Assembly (NCBI RefSeq): GCF_001650695.1
Contig: NZ_LWQS01000049.1
Location: forward strand, 1 to 64,000
Length of the DNA: 64,000 nt
Direction: 5' to 3'
Source of the DNA: Chloroflexus islandicus
GTDB lineage: Bacteria; Chloroflexota; Chloroflexia; Chloroflexales; Chloroflexaceae
Shown here: positions 25,526 through 35,400 of the stretch, piece by piece
Layout: each line of letters begins with the position of its first letter
Position numbering within the stretch: position 1 is the first letter of the stretch
The notes under the pieces: generated by a model
What the model was told of the DNA's origin: nothing
What the model saw: the letters and a program-made list of their open reading frames with translations, nothing else
The model's database searches: none
Translations under genes and position numbers: made by a program

Positions 25526-26182
25526 ATGGCATCACGGCTGCATGAAGCGGAATCCTTCGTCTGGCATCGCTTGGCCCCATTCGGGCAGGCGCAGTCATTC
25601 CGCCGGCACAGCACAATTTATACACCGGCCCAACCGGCGCAAACATTGTACCTGCTTGCCAACGGGCAAGTAGGATTGCACCTTGCCTCAAAAGAAGGGC
25701 GTTTGTTGACCGTGCGCGTCGTTGAGAACGGCCAAGTGTTTGGCTTGAGCGCCCTCGAGCGTGAGACCGCCTATGACACCTTTGCTGAGGCGTTGACGCC
25801 GGTGCGCGCGTTGGCGGTGCCGCGGGCTGAAGCGTTGCAGGCAATTGCGAATGATGGCGCGTTAGCGACAGCAATGCTCGAATTGCTCGGCCAGCAACGG
25901 CTGATCGTCAGCCGCCGGATCGAAGAAGTGGCGTTCAAGTCGGTGCCGGCCCGATTGGCTTCAGTGCTGCTCGAAATGTCTGAGACGCAGCCGGTCGCGA
26001 CGCCGCAACCGGCCCGGCTACCGCGCCGTACCCATCAACAACTGGCCGACATGATCAATGCCTACCGCGAAACCGTCACCAAAGTGATCAACCAGTTCCG
26101 CGATGCGCGCCTGCTCGATGTGGATAGCTCCGGCATCACGCTGCTCAACCCATCGCGCTTGCGCGAATTGGCCCAGAGTTAG
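25526..26182 (+). CDS. Crp/Fnr-family transcriptional regulator
   Basis: A 218-residue regulator. The N-terminal cyclic-nucleotide-binding-like domain (about 15-120) includes TLYLLANGQVGLHL and VRVVENGQVFGLSALE. The C-terminal winged helix-turn-helix spans about 165-212, with RRTHQQLADMINAYRETVTK. The ligand-binding residues are poorly conserved to my eye, so the effector is unknown. It is divergent from the orphan substrate-binding lipoprotein, a natural candidate target. The glycosyltransferase gene converges from the other side, 11 bp away. Confidence 0.92.
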   Translation: MASRLHEAESFVWHRLAPFGQAQSFRRHSTIYTPAQPAQTLYLLANGQVGLHLASKEGRLLTVRVVENGQVFGLSALERETAYDTFAEALTPVRALAVPRAEALQAIANDGALATAMLELLGQQRLIVSRRIEEVAFKSVPARLASVLLEMSETQPVATPQPARLPRRTHQQLADMINAYRETVTKVINQFRDARLLDVDSSGITLLNPSRLRELAQS

Positions 26183-26193
26183 TTTGCGACGTT

Positions 26194-26958
26194 TCAGCGC
26201 GTCGTCTGCTCGGCTTCGGTACGCGCGCGGGTTTTGCGTTTGCGCAGATGCTCGCGCCGCACCACCAACTTCCACCACAATTCGATCAATTGCACAAACG
26301 TGCGCCACAGCCGCGGGAAGTTGAAGAACTGGCTCTTGCCGTAAGTGCGGTGATAGTGATGCACCGGCACTTCGGCAAACCGGTAGCCGGAGTCTTGCAA
26401 TTTCTTGACTAGTTCGAGGCAGATGGTGCCGCTGTCTGATTCCAGCTCGATGTCGTCGAAGACATGGCGGCGAATCAGGCGGAAATCGCAATCGACATCA
26501 CGCAGTTTGAAGCCGAAGAGAAACTTCACGGTATGGTGATAGATCCGCCCGATAATGACCCGGTGCAGCGGATCACCACGATCGATCTTCCAACCGTTGA
26601 CAATATCAACATCCTCGCGCAGCGCCGGCAAGAGCAGTTTGAGTTCGCGCGGATCGTATTGGGCGTCGCCGTCGGTGTAGAAGACCAGATCTTTCGTCGC
26701 CTTGGCGAAGCCGACCCGCAACGCGCCGCCGTAACCGAGTGCCTGCCGGTGCGTATAGACCCGCAGCTTGTCGTAGCGTTTGGCCAGCGACTCAAGCACC
26801 TCGACCGTGTAGTCGGTGCTGCCGTTCTCAACCACGATCACTTCGTAATCATCGGTAATCTCTTCGAGCGTCTCGATCGCTGCGACCACCATACTGCCGA
26901 TTGTGCCGGCGTCGTTGCAAGCGGGGAAGAAGACGCTGATACTGGGCCGATTGTCCAT
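26194..26958 (-). CDS. Family 2 glycosyltransferase (dolichol-phosphate-mannose-synthase-like)
   Basis: A 254-residue GT-A enzyme. SVFFPACNDAGTIGSMV opens the nucleotide-binding fold, VVENGSTDYT is the conserved diphosphate region, and FYTDGDAQYDPREL contains the DxD-type metal site. RDVDCDFRLIRRHVF and EVPVHHYHRTYGKSQFF are characteristic of polyprenyl-phosphate sugar transferases in this family. No membrane helices follow, so it would act at the inner face of the membrane on a lipid-phosphate acceptor. The C-terminus is strongly basic (RKRKTRARTEAEQ). It stands alone on the minus strand. Confidence 0.92.
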   Translation of the reverse strand: MDNRPSISVFFPACNDAGTIGSMVVAAIETLEEITDDYEVIVVENGSTDYTVEVLESLAKRYDKLRVYTHRQALGYGGALRVGFAKATKDLVFYTDGDAQYDPRELKLLLPALREDVDIVNGWKIDRGDPLHRVIIGRIYHHTVKFLFGFKLRDVDCDFRLIRRHVFDDIELESDSGTICLELVKKLQDSGYRFAEVPVHHYHRTYGKSQFFNFPRLWRTFVQLIELWWKLVVRREHLRKRKTRARTEAEQTTR

Positions 26959-27407
26959 GCTGTAGAACTCCCTGCGCCATTGGGTTCGTTGCCGGCTGAT
27001 TATACCATAGGGGTGTTGTTCGTGGCGGTGAGGGCGAGAACCGCTGTGTCTTTGCGTTCAAACCTTCACGTGCTTGGCGTTATCTGCCCTCACCCCCCGG
27101 CCCCCTCTCCCACCTGAAGGCGGGCGAGGGGGAGCCGCGTGGTTGGCGAGAAACCATCATCGAGCGACATGCAGCCGCGCCTCTCTCCCGCGCCAGTGGG
27201 AGAGGGGGATACATGGTGTCTACCGTAGAGAACGCCGCGGACGCGGAGGATGATCACCATCCCAAAACCTCTTCGCGCCCTCGGCGTCCCTAGCGCCTTT
27301 GCGTTAAAACCCTTTGCGCCTTTGCGCCCTCTGCGTCGTTGGATCGCTGTGCGAGCGCAGGTGTGTTATCATGCCCCTGCGGCGTGGCGGGCGTAGCGAG
27401 GACGGCT
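26959..27407. repeat. Intergenic repeat fragments, no gene
   Basis: From about 27088 there are fragments of the TIR-element core (ccctctcccacctgaaggcggg; ctctctcccgcgccagtggga) without inverted ends. At about 27220-27345 lie fragments of the 160-bp family (accgtagagaacgccgcgga, ggatgatcaccatccc). I see no coding region. Confidence 0.65.
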
Positions 27408-27758
27408 ATGGAGACAGTACTTTCGTGGCTCTTGCTGATGATGATCCTGCTGTCGGTCTGGTATGTGATCGCATATCTGGTCGCGTTTGTTCATCTGCGC
27501 GAACGGATGCTATTCTTGCCGATGGCGCAGTGGATCCTCGTCGGGGTAGGGCTTGGTTCAATTGTGCTCAACAATGGTACGCCGGTGTTGGTGTGGGTGA
27601 TGACGCCGCTCTTGATCGGGTTGGCGCTAGCCGGGATCTGGCGGCGGCATCCGCGCGGGTTGGCGCTGATCTTGCGGTCGTACCCCCGTGGCACGCTTGA
27701 CGTACTCTCGTTTCGGCGTCCGGTTATCGATCTGAAGCGCCGGGTGCGCACGAAGTAG
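27408..27758 (+). CDS. Small membrane protein, unknown function
   Basis: A 116-residue protein with three predicted membrane helices: about 4-28 (SWLLLMMILLSVWYVIAYL), 40-58 (MAQWILVGVGLGSIVLNN) and 62-77. The C-terminal tail is basic (RRPVIDLKRRVRTK) and probably cytoplasmic. ATG 27408 has gagga 5 bases upstream; the frame is open further upstream but lies in repeat DNA. It precedes glcD by 40 bp and could be co-transcribed with it. I do not recognise a family. Confidence 0.7.
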   Translation: METVLSWLLLMMILLSVWYVIAYLVAFVHLRERMLFLPMAQWILVGVGLGSIVLNNGTPVLVWVMTPLLIGLALAGIWRRHPRGLALILRSYPRGTLDVLSFRRPVIDLKRRVRTK

Positions 27759-27798
27759 CATTCAACCGGCCCGTGGCGGCAGTAAGGAATTGGCGAAG

Positions 27799-29247
27799 AT
27801 GATGAAGGATGCTCTGGTCGCGGCGCTGCTGCGCGTCGTCGATCCCGCCATTGTGTTGCGCCGGCCTGAAGAGCTGATGCTCTACGAGTACGATGGCTCG
27901 GTGCTCGATCAAGGGATGCCGGAGGTGGTGGTAGCGCCGCGCACTACTGACGAGGTGGCAGCCTGCGTCAAGGTAGCTGCCCAGCTCGGCGCGCCGATCG
28001 TGGCGCGGGGCGCCGGCACCGGTCTGGCCGGCGGTTCGGTGCCCGAACAGGGGGGGTTGGTCATTTCGCTCACGCGCCTCAACCGCATCCTCGCGATTGA
28101 TCCAGTAGCCCGCACGGCCCGCGTGCAAGCTGGTGTGGTCAATGCCGATCTGAGTCTGGCCGCCGCACGCTACGGTCTCCATTTCGCCCCTGATCCGAGC
28201 AGCCAGCGTTCGAGTACGATTGGCGGCAATCTCGCTACCAACGCCGGCGGGCCGCATTGCTTGAAGTACGGTGTGACCACCAACCATGTCTTGGCCGCTA
28301 CGGTGGTGTTAGCCGATGGCCGGGTGGTGGAAATGGGCAGCGCCGCGCTCGATGCCCCCGGCTACGATCTGCTCGGCGTGATGATTGGCAGCGAAGGCAC
28401 GCTCGGCATTGCCACCGAGGCGCTGGTCAAGCTGACGCCAAACCCGGAAGCGGTGCGCACGTTTCTCGCCATCTACGATGATCTCGATGCCGCCAGCACG
28501 ACGGTGTCGGCGATTATTGCCCACGGCATTCTGCCCGCAGCGCTTGAGATGCTGGTCGGGCAGGGGATTGCGGCGGTGGAAGCAGCGGTGCGGGCCGGGT
28601 ATCCGGCTGATGCGCGGGCCGTGCTGTTGATCGAGATCGACGGTTTGAGCGAAGAGGTGGCGGCGCAGGCTGAGCAGATTGCGGCCTTGTGCCGGCAGTA
28701 TGGCGTGCGCGAGTTGCGCGCCGCCCACGATGAAGCGCAGCGGGCCAAGTTGTGGGCCGGGCGCAAGGGGGCATTGGCCGCCTGCGCACGGATTGCGCCC
28801 CACTACCATATTCAAGACGGGGTGGTGCCGCGGTCGCGGTTGCCCGAATTGCTGCGATTCACTGAAGAGGTAGCGACGCGCCATCAGATCACCATCGTGA
28901 ATATCTTTCACGCCGGTGACGGCAACCTGCATCCGTTGTTGCTGTTCGATCTGCGCCACCCCGGTGCGCTCGAGCGGGCAGTGACGGCGAGTGAAGAGAT
29001 TTTGCAGGCCTGTGTCGCTGCCGGCGGTACTATCAGCGGCGAACACGGGATCGGAATCGAGAAGCGCGATTATTTGGGATGGATCTTCGGCCCGGCTGAT
29101 TTGGCCGCTTTTGCCGATGTGCGGGCGGTCTTTGATCCGGCTGGCGTGATGAATCCGTGTAAACTCTTGCCCAGCGGCAGTAATTGTACCGATATTCGCC
29201 GCGCCCACGGCGCGTTGCGCGCGGTTGATCGCGGGGCATGGATTTGA
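27799..29247 (+). CDS. glcD: Glycolate oxidase subunit GlcD (FAD-linked oxidase)
   Basis: A 482-residue flavoprotein of the D-lactate/glycolate dehydrogenase family, oxidising glycolate or another 2-hydroxy acid. ATG 27799 is taken because aagga lies 10 bases upstream; the upstream TTG is too close. The FAD-binding domain (about 40-215) has VARGAGTGLAGGSVP, STIGGNLATNAGGPHCLKYG and IGSEGTLGI. The C-terminal oxidase domain has IVNIFHAGDGNLHPLLLFD with substrate/metal-binding His residues, and GEHGIGIEKRDYL. It is followed 18 bp later by glcE. glcF, the iron-sulfur subunit, is not adjacent. Confidence 0.94.
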   Translation: MMKDALVAALLRVVDPAIVLRRPEELMLYEYDGSVLDQGMPEVVVAPRTTDEVAACVKVAAQLGAPIVARGAGTGLAGGSVPEQGGLVISLTRLNRILAIDPVARTARVQAGVVNADLSLAAARYGLHFAPDPSSQRSSTIGGNLATNAGGPHCLKYGVTTNHVLAATVVLADGRVVEMGSAALDAPGYDLLGVMIGSEGTLGIATEALVKLTPNPEAVRTFLAIYDDLDAASTTVSAIIAHGILPAALEMLVGQGIAAVEAAVRAGYPADARAVLLIEIDGLSEEVAAQAEQIAALCRQYGVRELRAAHDEAQRAKLWAGRKGALAACARIAPHYHIQDGVVPRSRLPELLRFTEEVATRHQITIVNIFHAGDGNLHPLLLFDLRHPGALERAVTASEEILQACVAAGGTISGEHGIGIEKRDYLGWIFGPADLAAFADVRAVFDPAGVMNPCKLLPSGSNCTDIRRAHGALRAVDRGAWI

Positions 29248-29265
29248 TGCCAAGGCAAAGGCGTG

Positions 29266-30450
29266 ATGATGAACGTGGCAGCTTCCCAACCAACCCTCCA
29301 AACTGCTGCGTATGCGCTCGGTGATCGCTTGCCGCGCCACGTGGCGCAGCCAGCGACCGTGGCCGAAATGGCTGAAGTGCTCGCTGCGGCATCCCGTGCG
29401 CGCTCGGCGGTGGCGCCATGGGGCGCCGGCACGCGCCAGTTTGTGACTAACCCGCCGACACGCTATGATCTGGCCCTCGATCTGCGCCGCCTCGATCGGG
29501 TGATCGAATACCATCCCGCCGATCTGGTCGTGATGGTCGAGGCTGGCATCTCGTTGGGCGCACTGCAAGCGGTGCTGGCCGAGCGCGGGCAATGGCTGCC
29601 GTGGGATCCGCCGGCGCCTGCGACCGCTACCATCGGCGGGTTGTTGGCGACGGCGGCGTGGGGGCCGTTGCGGCTCGGCTATGGCGGGCCGCGTGATTGG
29701 TTGCTCGGCATGCAGGTGGTGCTCGGCGATGGCCGGATCGCGCAGAGCGGCGGGCGGGTGGTGAAGAATGTAGCCGGTTACGACACGCACAAATTGCACC
29801 TTGGCGCGTTTGGTACGCTCGGCGTCATTGCTACCGTCACGTTCAAGGTCGCACCGTTGCCGGAACGCATCGCATCGGTGCGGGCCGTCTTTGCCACTCC
29901 TGCCGCAGCGCTGCACGCCGCCGCCGCCATCCGGCAACCGCCGGTGCAACCGGTCGCGTTGGCCATCACCGTGGCCGAGACGGTCACGCTGGCGGTTCGG
30001 TTTGCCGGCGTTGCCGCAGCCGTCGAGCGCCAACTGGGGTTGGCGACCGCCGCTTGCGATCGAGCTGAGGAGGTCGCGCTCAGCGTCGATGATCGTGAAC
30101 TGTGGGCAGTGCCATCCACGCCCGACGATGCTCTTGTATTGCGCATTGGCGTGCCTGAGCGAATGCTGGCCGCCGCCGTCGATGCGGTGACGGCGCTAGC
30201 CCCATCCCAGCTCACCATCTGCCCCGGTCTTGGCCTGATGGTTGGGCGCTGGCCGATGGTGGCGGTAACGCACCTGCCTGCCCTCCGCCAAACCCTTGCC
30301 GGGATGGATGGCTACGCGGTGGTTGAACGCGGCCCCGCCGGGATCGAGCGCTGGGGGCCGCCGCCGCCAACGATCGATCTGATGCGCGTGTTGCGCCAGC
30401 GGTGGGATCCGGCGGGGATTCTCAATCCGGGGCGGTGGATGGTGGAATAA
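29266..30450 (+). CDS. glcE: Glycolate oxidase FAD-binding subunit GlcE
   Basis: A 394-residue FAD-binding subunit, the usual partner of GlcD. Blocks: VAPWGAGTRQFV, VMVEAGISLGALQAVLAERG, TIGGLLATAAWGPLRLGYG, RDWLLGMQVVLGDGR and GGRVVKNVAGYDTHKLHLGAFGTLG. The end (LRQRWDPAGILNPGRW) is typical. GTG, ATG and ATG codons cluster at 29263-29271; I take the ATG at 29266, with aaagg upstream. It forms an operon with glcD. Length agrees with the family. The missing third subunit means electron transfer must use a distant glcF or another acceptor. Confidence 0.92.
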   Translation: MMNVAASQPTLQTAAYALGDRLPRHVAQPATVAEMAEVLAAASRARSAVAPWGAGTRQFVTNPPTRYDLALDLRRLDRVIEYHPADLVVMVEAGISLGALQAVLAERGQWLPWDPPAPATATIGGLLATAAWGPLRLGYGGPRDWLLGMQVVLGDGRIAQSGGRVVKNVAGYDTHKLHLGAFGTLGVIATVTFKVAPLPERIASVRAVFATPAAALHAAAAIRQPPVQPVALAITVAETVTLAVRFAGVAAAVERQLGLATAACDRAEEVALSVDDRELWAVPSTPDDALVLRIGVPERMLAAAVDAVTALAPSQLTICPGLGLMVGRWPMVAVTHLPALRQTLAGMDGYAVVERGPAGIERWGPPPPTIDLMRVLRQRWDPAGILNPGRWMVE

Positions 30451-30504
30451 TTGCGATTTCATTCCGATAAGGTGGTGAGACGGTTCGCAGACAAGGAGAA
30501 TCGT

Positions 30505-30753
30505 ATGGCGCTGCTCGGTTCACTGATTGCGTTGGGTGCGGCGCTGGTCTTTGCCGCATTAGCGATTGCGACCCTCTGGGGTGGTTGGCAGGCGGTACAG
30601 CGCGAACTCGTACGCGGGTTTGTGAGCACCAATCCGCCCGTGGGCGAACGAATCTGGAGCATCCTCTTCACCGTTGTTCCGCTCTTAGGCGCGGCGCTGC
30701 TTGGCCTGCTGGCGGCATGGCGAATCGCGCAAGTAGCCTTTGGGCTTGGATAA
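30505..30753 (+). CDS. Small two-helix membrane protein, unknown function
   Basis: An 82-residue protein with helices at about 4-26 (LLGSLIALGAALVFAALAI) and 54-76 (ILFTVVPLLGAALLGLLAA). ATG 30505 has a strong aaggaga upstream, and the gene sits 13 bp before gpmI with the same kind of ribosome-binding site, so the two are likely co-transcribed. No family recognised. Confidence 0.7.
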   Translation: MALLGSLIALGAALVFAALAIATLWGGWQAVQRELVRGFVSTNPPVGERIWSILFTVVPLLGAALLGLLAAWRIAQVAFGLG

Positions 30754-30766
30754 GGAGAAAAACCGT

Positions 30767-32386
30767 ATGACCCGTCCCCGTCCGGTGGTGTTGATTATTA
30801 TGGATGGCTGGGGCGTTGCGCCTCCCGGCCCCGGCAATGCGGCTGATCTGGCCGATACGCCGCACGTTGATGCGTGGATGGCGACCTGCCCCTTCACGAC
30901 ACTAGGCGCTTCGGGGTTGGATGTGGGGTTGCCGGCAGGGCAAATCGGCAACTCGGAAGTCGGCCATCTCAACATCGGCGCCGGCTTCGTTGTCTATCAA
31001 GAGCTAACCCGGATCAGCAAAGCGATCGCTGACGGCGATTTCTTTACCAATCCGGCCTTATTGCAGGCGGTCGAGCACGTCAAGCAGCGTGACTCGGCCC
31101 TGCATCTGATGGGTCTGTTCGGCCCCGGCGGCGTCCATGCCCACGAGGATCACCTGCATGCGCTGCTTGAGTTGGCCCACCGCCACCAACTGCACCGCGT
31201 CTACCTGCACCTCTTCCTCGACGGGCGCGATGTGTTGCCGCGCAGCGCGCTGGGTTTTCTCGATACCTTGGAAGGGGTGATCAACCGGCTCGGCACCGGC
31301 GTGATCGCGACGGTGTCGGGGCGTTACTACGCGATGGATCGCGACAAGCGCTGGGAGCGTACCGGCAAGGCGTATGCCGCGTTGGTTGATGGCGTTGGCG
31401 AGCAGGCGCCCTCGGCGCGGGCGGCGATTGAAGCCTCGTATGCAAAGGATGTCAGCGATGAGTTTGTCTTGCCGACGGTGATCGTCGGTGCTGATGGCGC
31501 TCCCATCGCTACCGTGCGCGACGGCGATGCAGTAATCTTCACTAACTTCCGCCCCGACCGGGGCCGCCAGTTGACCCGCGCCTTCGTTGATCCAGACCTC
31601 AACGAGCGCATTCGCCAGCATTACGAGCGGCAAAAAGCCGAGGGCCAGCCGTTGCCGCCGCAGATTTGGCAGCGCGACCGGCAGTTGCGCGATCTATGCT
31701 TCGTGACGATGACCCAGTACGAAGAGGGGTTGCCGGTATTGATCGCCTTCCCGCCGCGGTATGTCACGAGCCCGCTGGCGGCGGTGATTAGCCAAGCCGG
31801 TATGCGCCAATTCCACATCGCCGAAACCGAGAAGTACCCGCACGTCACCTTCTTCCTCAACGGCGGGCGCGAAGAGCCGTTCCCCGGCGAGGATCGCCAG
31901 CTCATTCCCTCGCCGAAAGTCGCTACCTACGATCTCAAGCCGGAAATGAGCGCGCCGGAAGTGACCGAAGCGCTCTTGCAGGCGATCGAGAGCGACCAGT
32001 ACGATTTCATTGTGGTCAATTACGCCAACCCAGATATGGTCGGCCATACCGGCAGCATTCCGGCGGTGATCAAGGCGTGCGAAGCGGTCGATGCCGGGTT
32101 GGCGAAGGTGGTGCCGGCGATTTTGGCCCGCGGCGGGGTGGCGCTGGTGATTGCCGACCACGGCAACGCCGAGCAGATGATCGATCCAGAGACAGGCGGC
32201 CCGCATACGGCCCATACGACCAACCCGGCGCCTTGCTTTTTGATCGGCGGCCCCGGCTACGGTAAGGATGACGTGAGCCTGCGCAGCGGCGGGCGGTTGG
32301 CCGATGTGGCGCCGACGCTGCTAGAACTGTTGGGGTTGCCGCCGGCAGCCGATATGACCGGGCAGAGCCTGATTGTGCGGCGGTAG
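30767..32386 (+). CDS. gpmI: 2,3-bisphosphoglycerate-independent phosphoglycerate mutase
   Basis: A 539-residue glycolytic enzyme interconverting 3- and 2-phosphoglycerate. ATG 30767 has aaggag 9 bases upstream. VVLIIMDGWGV holds the first metal-binding Asp, QIGNSEVGHLNIGAG has the phosphorylated Ser near residue 62, and LFLDGRDVLPRSAL, NYANPDMVGHTG and IADHGNAEQM provide further metal ligands; HTAHTTNPAPCFL closes the active site. Length is slightly above the usual 510-515. A hairpin terminator follows. Confidence 0.96.
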   Translation: MTRPRPVVLIIMDGWGVAPPGPGNAADLADTPHVDAWMATCPFTTLGASGLDVGLPAGQIGNSEVGHLNIGAGFVVYQELTRISKAIADGDFFTNPALLQAVEHVKQRDSALHLMGLFGPGGVHAHEDHLHALLELAHRHQLHRVYLHLFLDGRDVLPRSALGFLDTLEGVINRLGTGVIATVSGRYYAMDRDKRWERTGKAYAALVDGVGEQAPSARAAIEASYAKDVSDEFVLPTVIVGADGAPIATVRDGDAVIFTNFRPDRGRQLTRAFVDPDLNERIRQHYERQKAEGQPLPPQIWQRDRQLRDLCFVTMTQYEEGLPVLIAFPPRYVTSPLAAVISQAGMRQFHIAETEKYPHVTFFLNGGREEPFPGEDRQLIPSPKVATYDLKPEMSAPEVTEALLQAIESDQYDFIVVNYANPDMVGHTGSIPAVIKACEAVDAGLAKVVPAILARGGVALVIADHGNAEQMIDPETGGPHTAHTTNPAPCFLIGGPGYGKDDVSLRSGGRLADVAPTLLELLGLPPAADMTGQSLIVRR

Positions 32387-32408
32387 GTGGTTTAGTCGCG
32401 TGGGAGGC

Positions 32409-32433
32409 AAGGGCGGGTTTGCAACCCGCCCTT
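32409..32433 (+). terminator. Hairpin after gpmI
   Basis: A perfect 11-bp stem aagggcgggtt/aacccgccctt with loop tgc lies 22 bp after the stop. Only a weak T-rich tail follows. It sits between convergent genes and could act in both directions. Confidence 0.65.
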
Positions 32434-32485
32434 ATCATTCGGCATTCATCTGGTTGGTGCCAAGCCAATTGGGGATGGATCCCGC

Positions 32486-35400
32486 TCATTTCGCCAAGGC
32501 ACGCACTGCGGCGATCAAATCACTGCGCCGGTAACGACCCTTTTGCAACACGGTTGCGCCGATGTTGGTGAGTACACTCTGCTCATCGTGATGGAGCGTT
32601 TTGGCAGTCACTACCACCACCGGCGTGGTCATGGTTTGCCGTATATGATGCAAGAGGGTTAATCCATCGCCATCAGGCAGCATCAAATCAAGAATCACCA
32701 GCGCCGGCTTCGCACTAAGCCAGATCGTTTTCCCGGCGGCGCCATTGCCAGCTTCAAGCACATGCCACCCATCGCTTTCTAACGCATGCCGGATCATCAA
32801 GCGAGTTGGGGTATCGTCTTCAATCAATAAAATGGTGTTTGATGGCTGTTGGGGTCGTGGCAGTACTGTTTTTACGGTGCGAATCACCGCCTCTACCTCA
32901 CCCGGCCACCGCGCGCAGCGTATCGCGCCCTCACCACTATCAGCACTGCACAGCCAGATTACAGGGACGGCATCCCAACCGGCGGTAAGCAGCATTGCTT
33001 CTACTGATGCGCGTTCATGCGTGGTATCAATAAGCAACGCTGATGGCGGCCGGCGCACGTGAGCAATTGCTTCGGCCAATGATGCTGCCCGTTGGACATG
33101 CCAGCCTACTTGTTCGAGTGCGTTTTGGAGGGTGCGGGCTTCGATAGCTGTCACCAATACAATGTCAGGTTGCGGCCAATAGCGAGTTTGCGCAACGGGA
33201 TCGTCAGGCTCACGCGGGAGCACGATCGGTATATGGATCATGAAACTGATCCCGGCTGGCGTGCGCGGATAGGCGGCCAGTGAACCTCCCATTAACTCGC
33301 ACAACTGGCGACTCAACGCTAACCCTTGCCCCTCGCCGGCGCGACGCGACTCGGTGGAGGGTAGTGCGAATGGCGTGAGCAAAGCTTTAAGGTGCTGTTC
33401 GTTTAGGGTGGCGCCGGTATCGCTGATGGTGACTGCCAGCACATCACGTTGCGCATCTGCCGTTTGTCGCTGCACTTGCACCGTGATAGCGCCATGTCGA
33501 GTTGTGGCGGCGGCAAAGCGCAGCGGATGGATCAGCACATGGCGCAGCCGGTTCAGATCGGCGACGATCAAGCCCAAATGCGACGGTCGCTCAACTTCGA
33601 GCCGGTTGTGATTATGGCGAATCAGTGGCGCGATCTCGCTCAGCACATCATCTAACAGGGTGTCGAGCGAGAACGGTTCGGGCTGCAAGGTGAGCATCCC
33701 CGACTCGATCTTGGCGCTATCGAGCAGAATATTGAGCCGGCTCAGCAAGCGACGACCAGCGCGGGCAATCGTGCCGGCATCTTCGGAGGCTGCCGGACGG
33801 TCGGTAAGGGCCTCGCGCAACATTTCGCCCATCGCAATAATGGTATTGAGCGGGTTACGCACATCGTGGTCGAGGCGGGCCAGAAAGGCGCTGCGCTCGC
33901 GATTGATGGCTTCGGCGGCCTCTTTGGCTTGTTGCAACGACCCCACCAGCCTCACTCGCGTCAGCGCCTGTCCGGCCAAGCGCGCGGCAATGCCTACATA
34001 GGCGATCTCATCGTCGGTAAACGCGTTGGGTTGCGGGCGATACAGGGCCAACAAGGCATAATCTTGCTGATACAATTGGATCGTCGCTGCTACCACCGAT
34101 CCCTGTAGGTCGGGAAACCCCTGAATTGGATAAGCGCTCAGATCAGCGATATAGCACGGGTTGGCGTGCATCTGTTCGAGGGTCTTGGATGCGACTACTT
34201 TGAGGAAAGGATCGCGCCGGTAGCCATGGGTGACTTGCGGGATCCAGAACGTTCCATCTGCTTCGCGGGTGTAAATGCCGATGCGATCATCGGGTTCTTT
34301 GCCGGTAGCCAGTGTATCAACCACACACCGATAGATCGCCGCTTCATCAGTCAGATGACTCAAGGCAAGGCTCAGATCGATCAGAACCTGTTCGCTGCGG
34401 CTGCGCCGGCGTTCCTGAGCGAGCAAGGCCTCATTTTGGGCGAGCGTACGTTGCAGTTGGAGGGTACGTTGCGCGACCCGATCTTCAAGTTTGACAATCG
34501 TTTCATTCAATTCATTGGTTAGCTGGGCGAGAGCACGGGACAGATCGCCGATCTCGTCAGCGCCAACAATTGGGATCGGCGTCTCACGCCAGCCGCTCGC
34601 CACCCGTTTGGCCGCGTAGGTCAATGTGGTTAACGGGCGCGTGATATGGCGATTGACGAGCCAACCGAGCGTCACAAAGATGGTGGCACTGCTGCCGATC
34701 ATCCACAGGATTAAGCCATAACTCATCCAGTCCGCCAGATTGAGCATCGCAGCCGCCTGATCTTGTTCGGTCGCCATCGCTTGCTGGAAGCCATCGATGG
34801 CGCGCAGCATATCATCGGTGTGATACTGCAAGGTGATGGCATACTGTTGCAGTTCCCGATCAAGTGTGGTCAGTTGCAAGAAGGTGTTGAGATAGGCGGT
34901 CAACCGCTGTTGGAGCAGGGTGTTATCCGGTTCAGGCAGATCAATGGCTGCCGTTCGCAATTGATTAATCTGGATGCGTACCCCATCAATATATTCCTGC
35001 CGGCGGGTGCTTAGATATGCTTGCTCCTCCAGTGCGAGCCGCAACCCTCGTTCGCGGAATGCGCTCTCGTGCTGATCAAGCGTTAACCACAAGGCGCGCC
35101 GCGCTTCACGAAGTTGATGCTCGATACCATCGATGCGGCGACGCTGCTCAATCTGGGCCGTGATCTGCGCAAGGGTGGCTTGATAGGTATTGAGGATCTG
35201 ACCCAATTCGTGCGTGGATGGGGTGAGCGAGGTGAATTCGCCGCTCAATGCCTCAAGCTTGCCAAACGCTTGGCGTACTTCTTGCAAGGTGGTCGTGTAA
35301 GCAACTACCGTGAGCGGTTCGATAGGTTGGTTGCGATACGCCAGCTCAAGCAGAGCGCTATCATAGCGGTGTGCCGTCAGCAAAGCAATATTGAGCGACA

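Noticed and set aside
28309-30033. 574-codon minus-strand frame opposite glcD/glcE
   Set aside because: It is a shadow of high-GC coding sequence; glcD and glcE on the plus strand have full family motifs. The same applies to the long minus-strand frames at 52483-54105 and 62538-63926.
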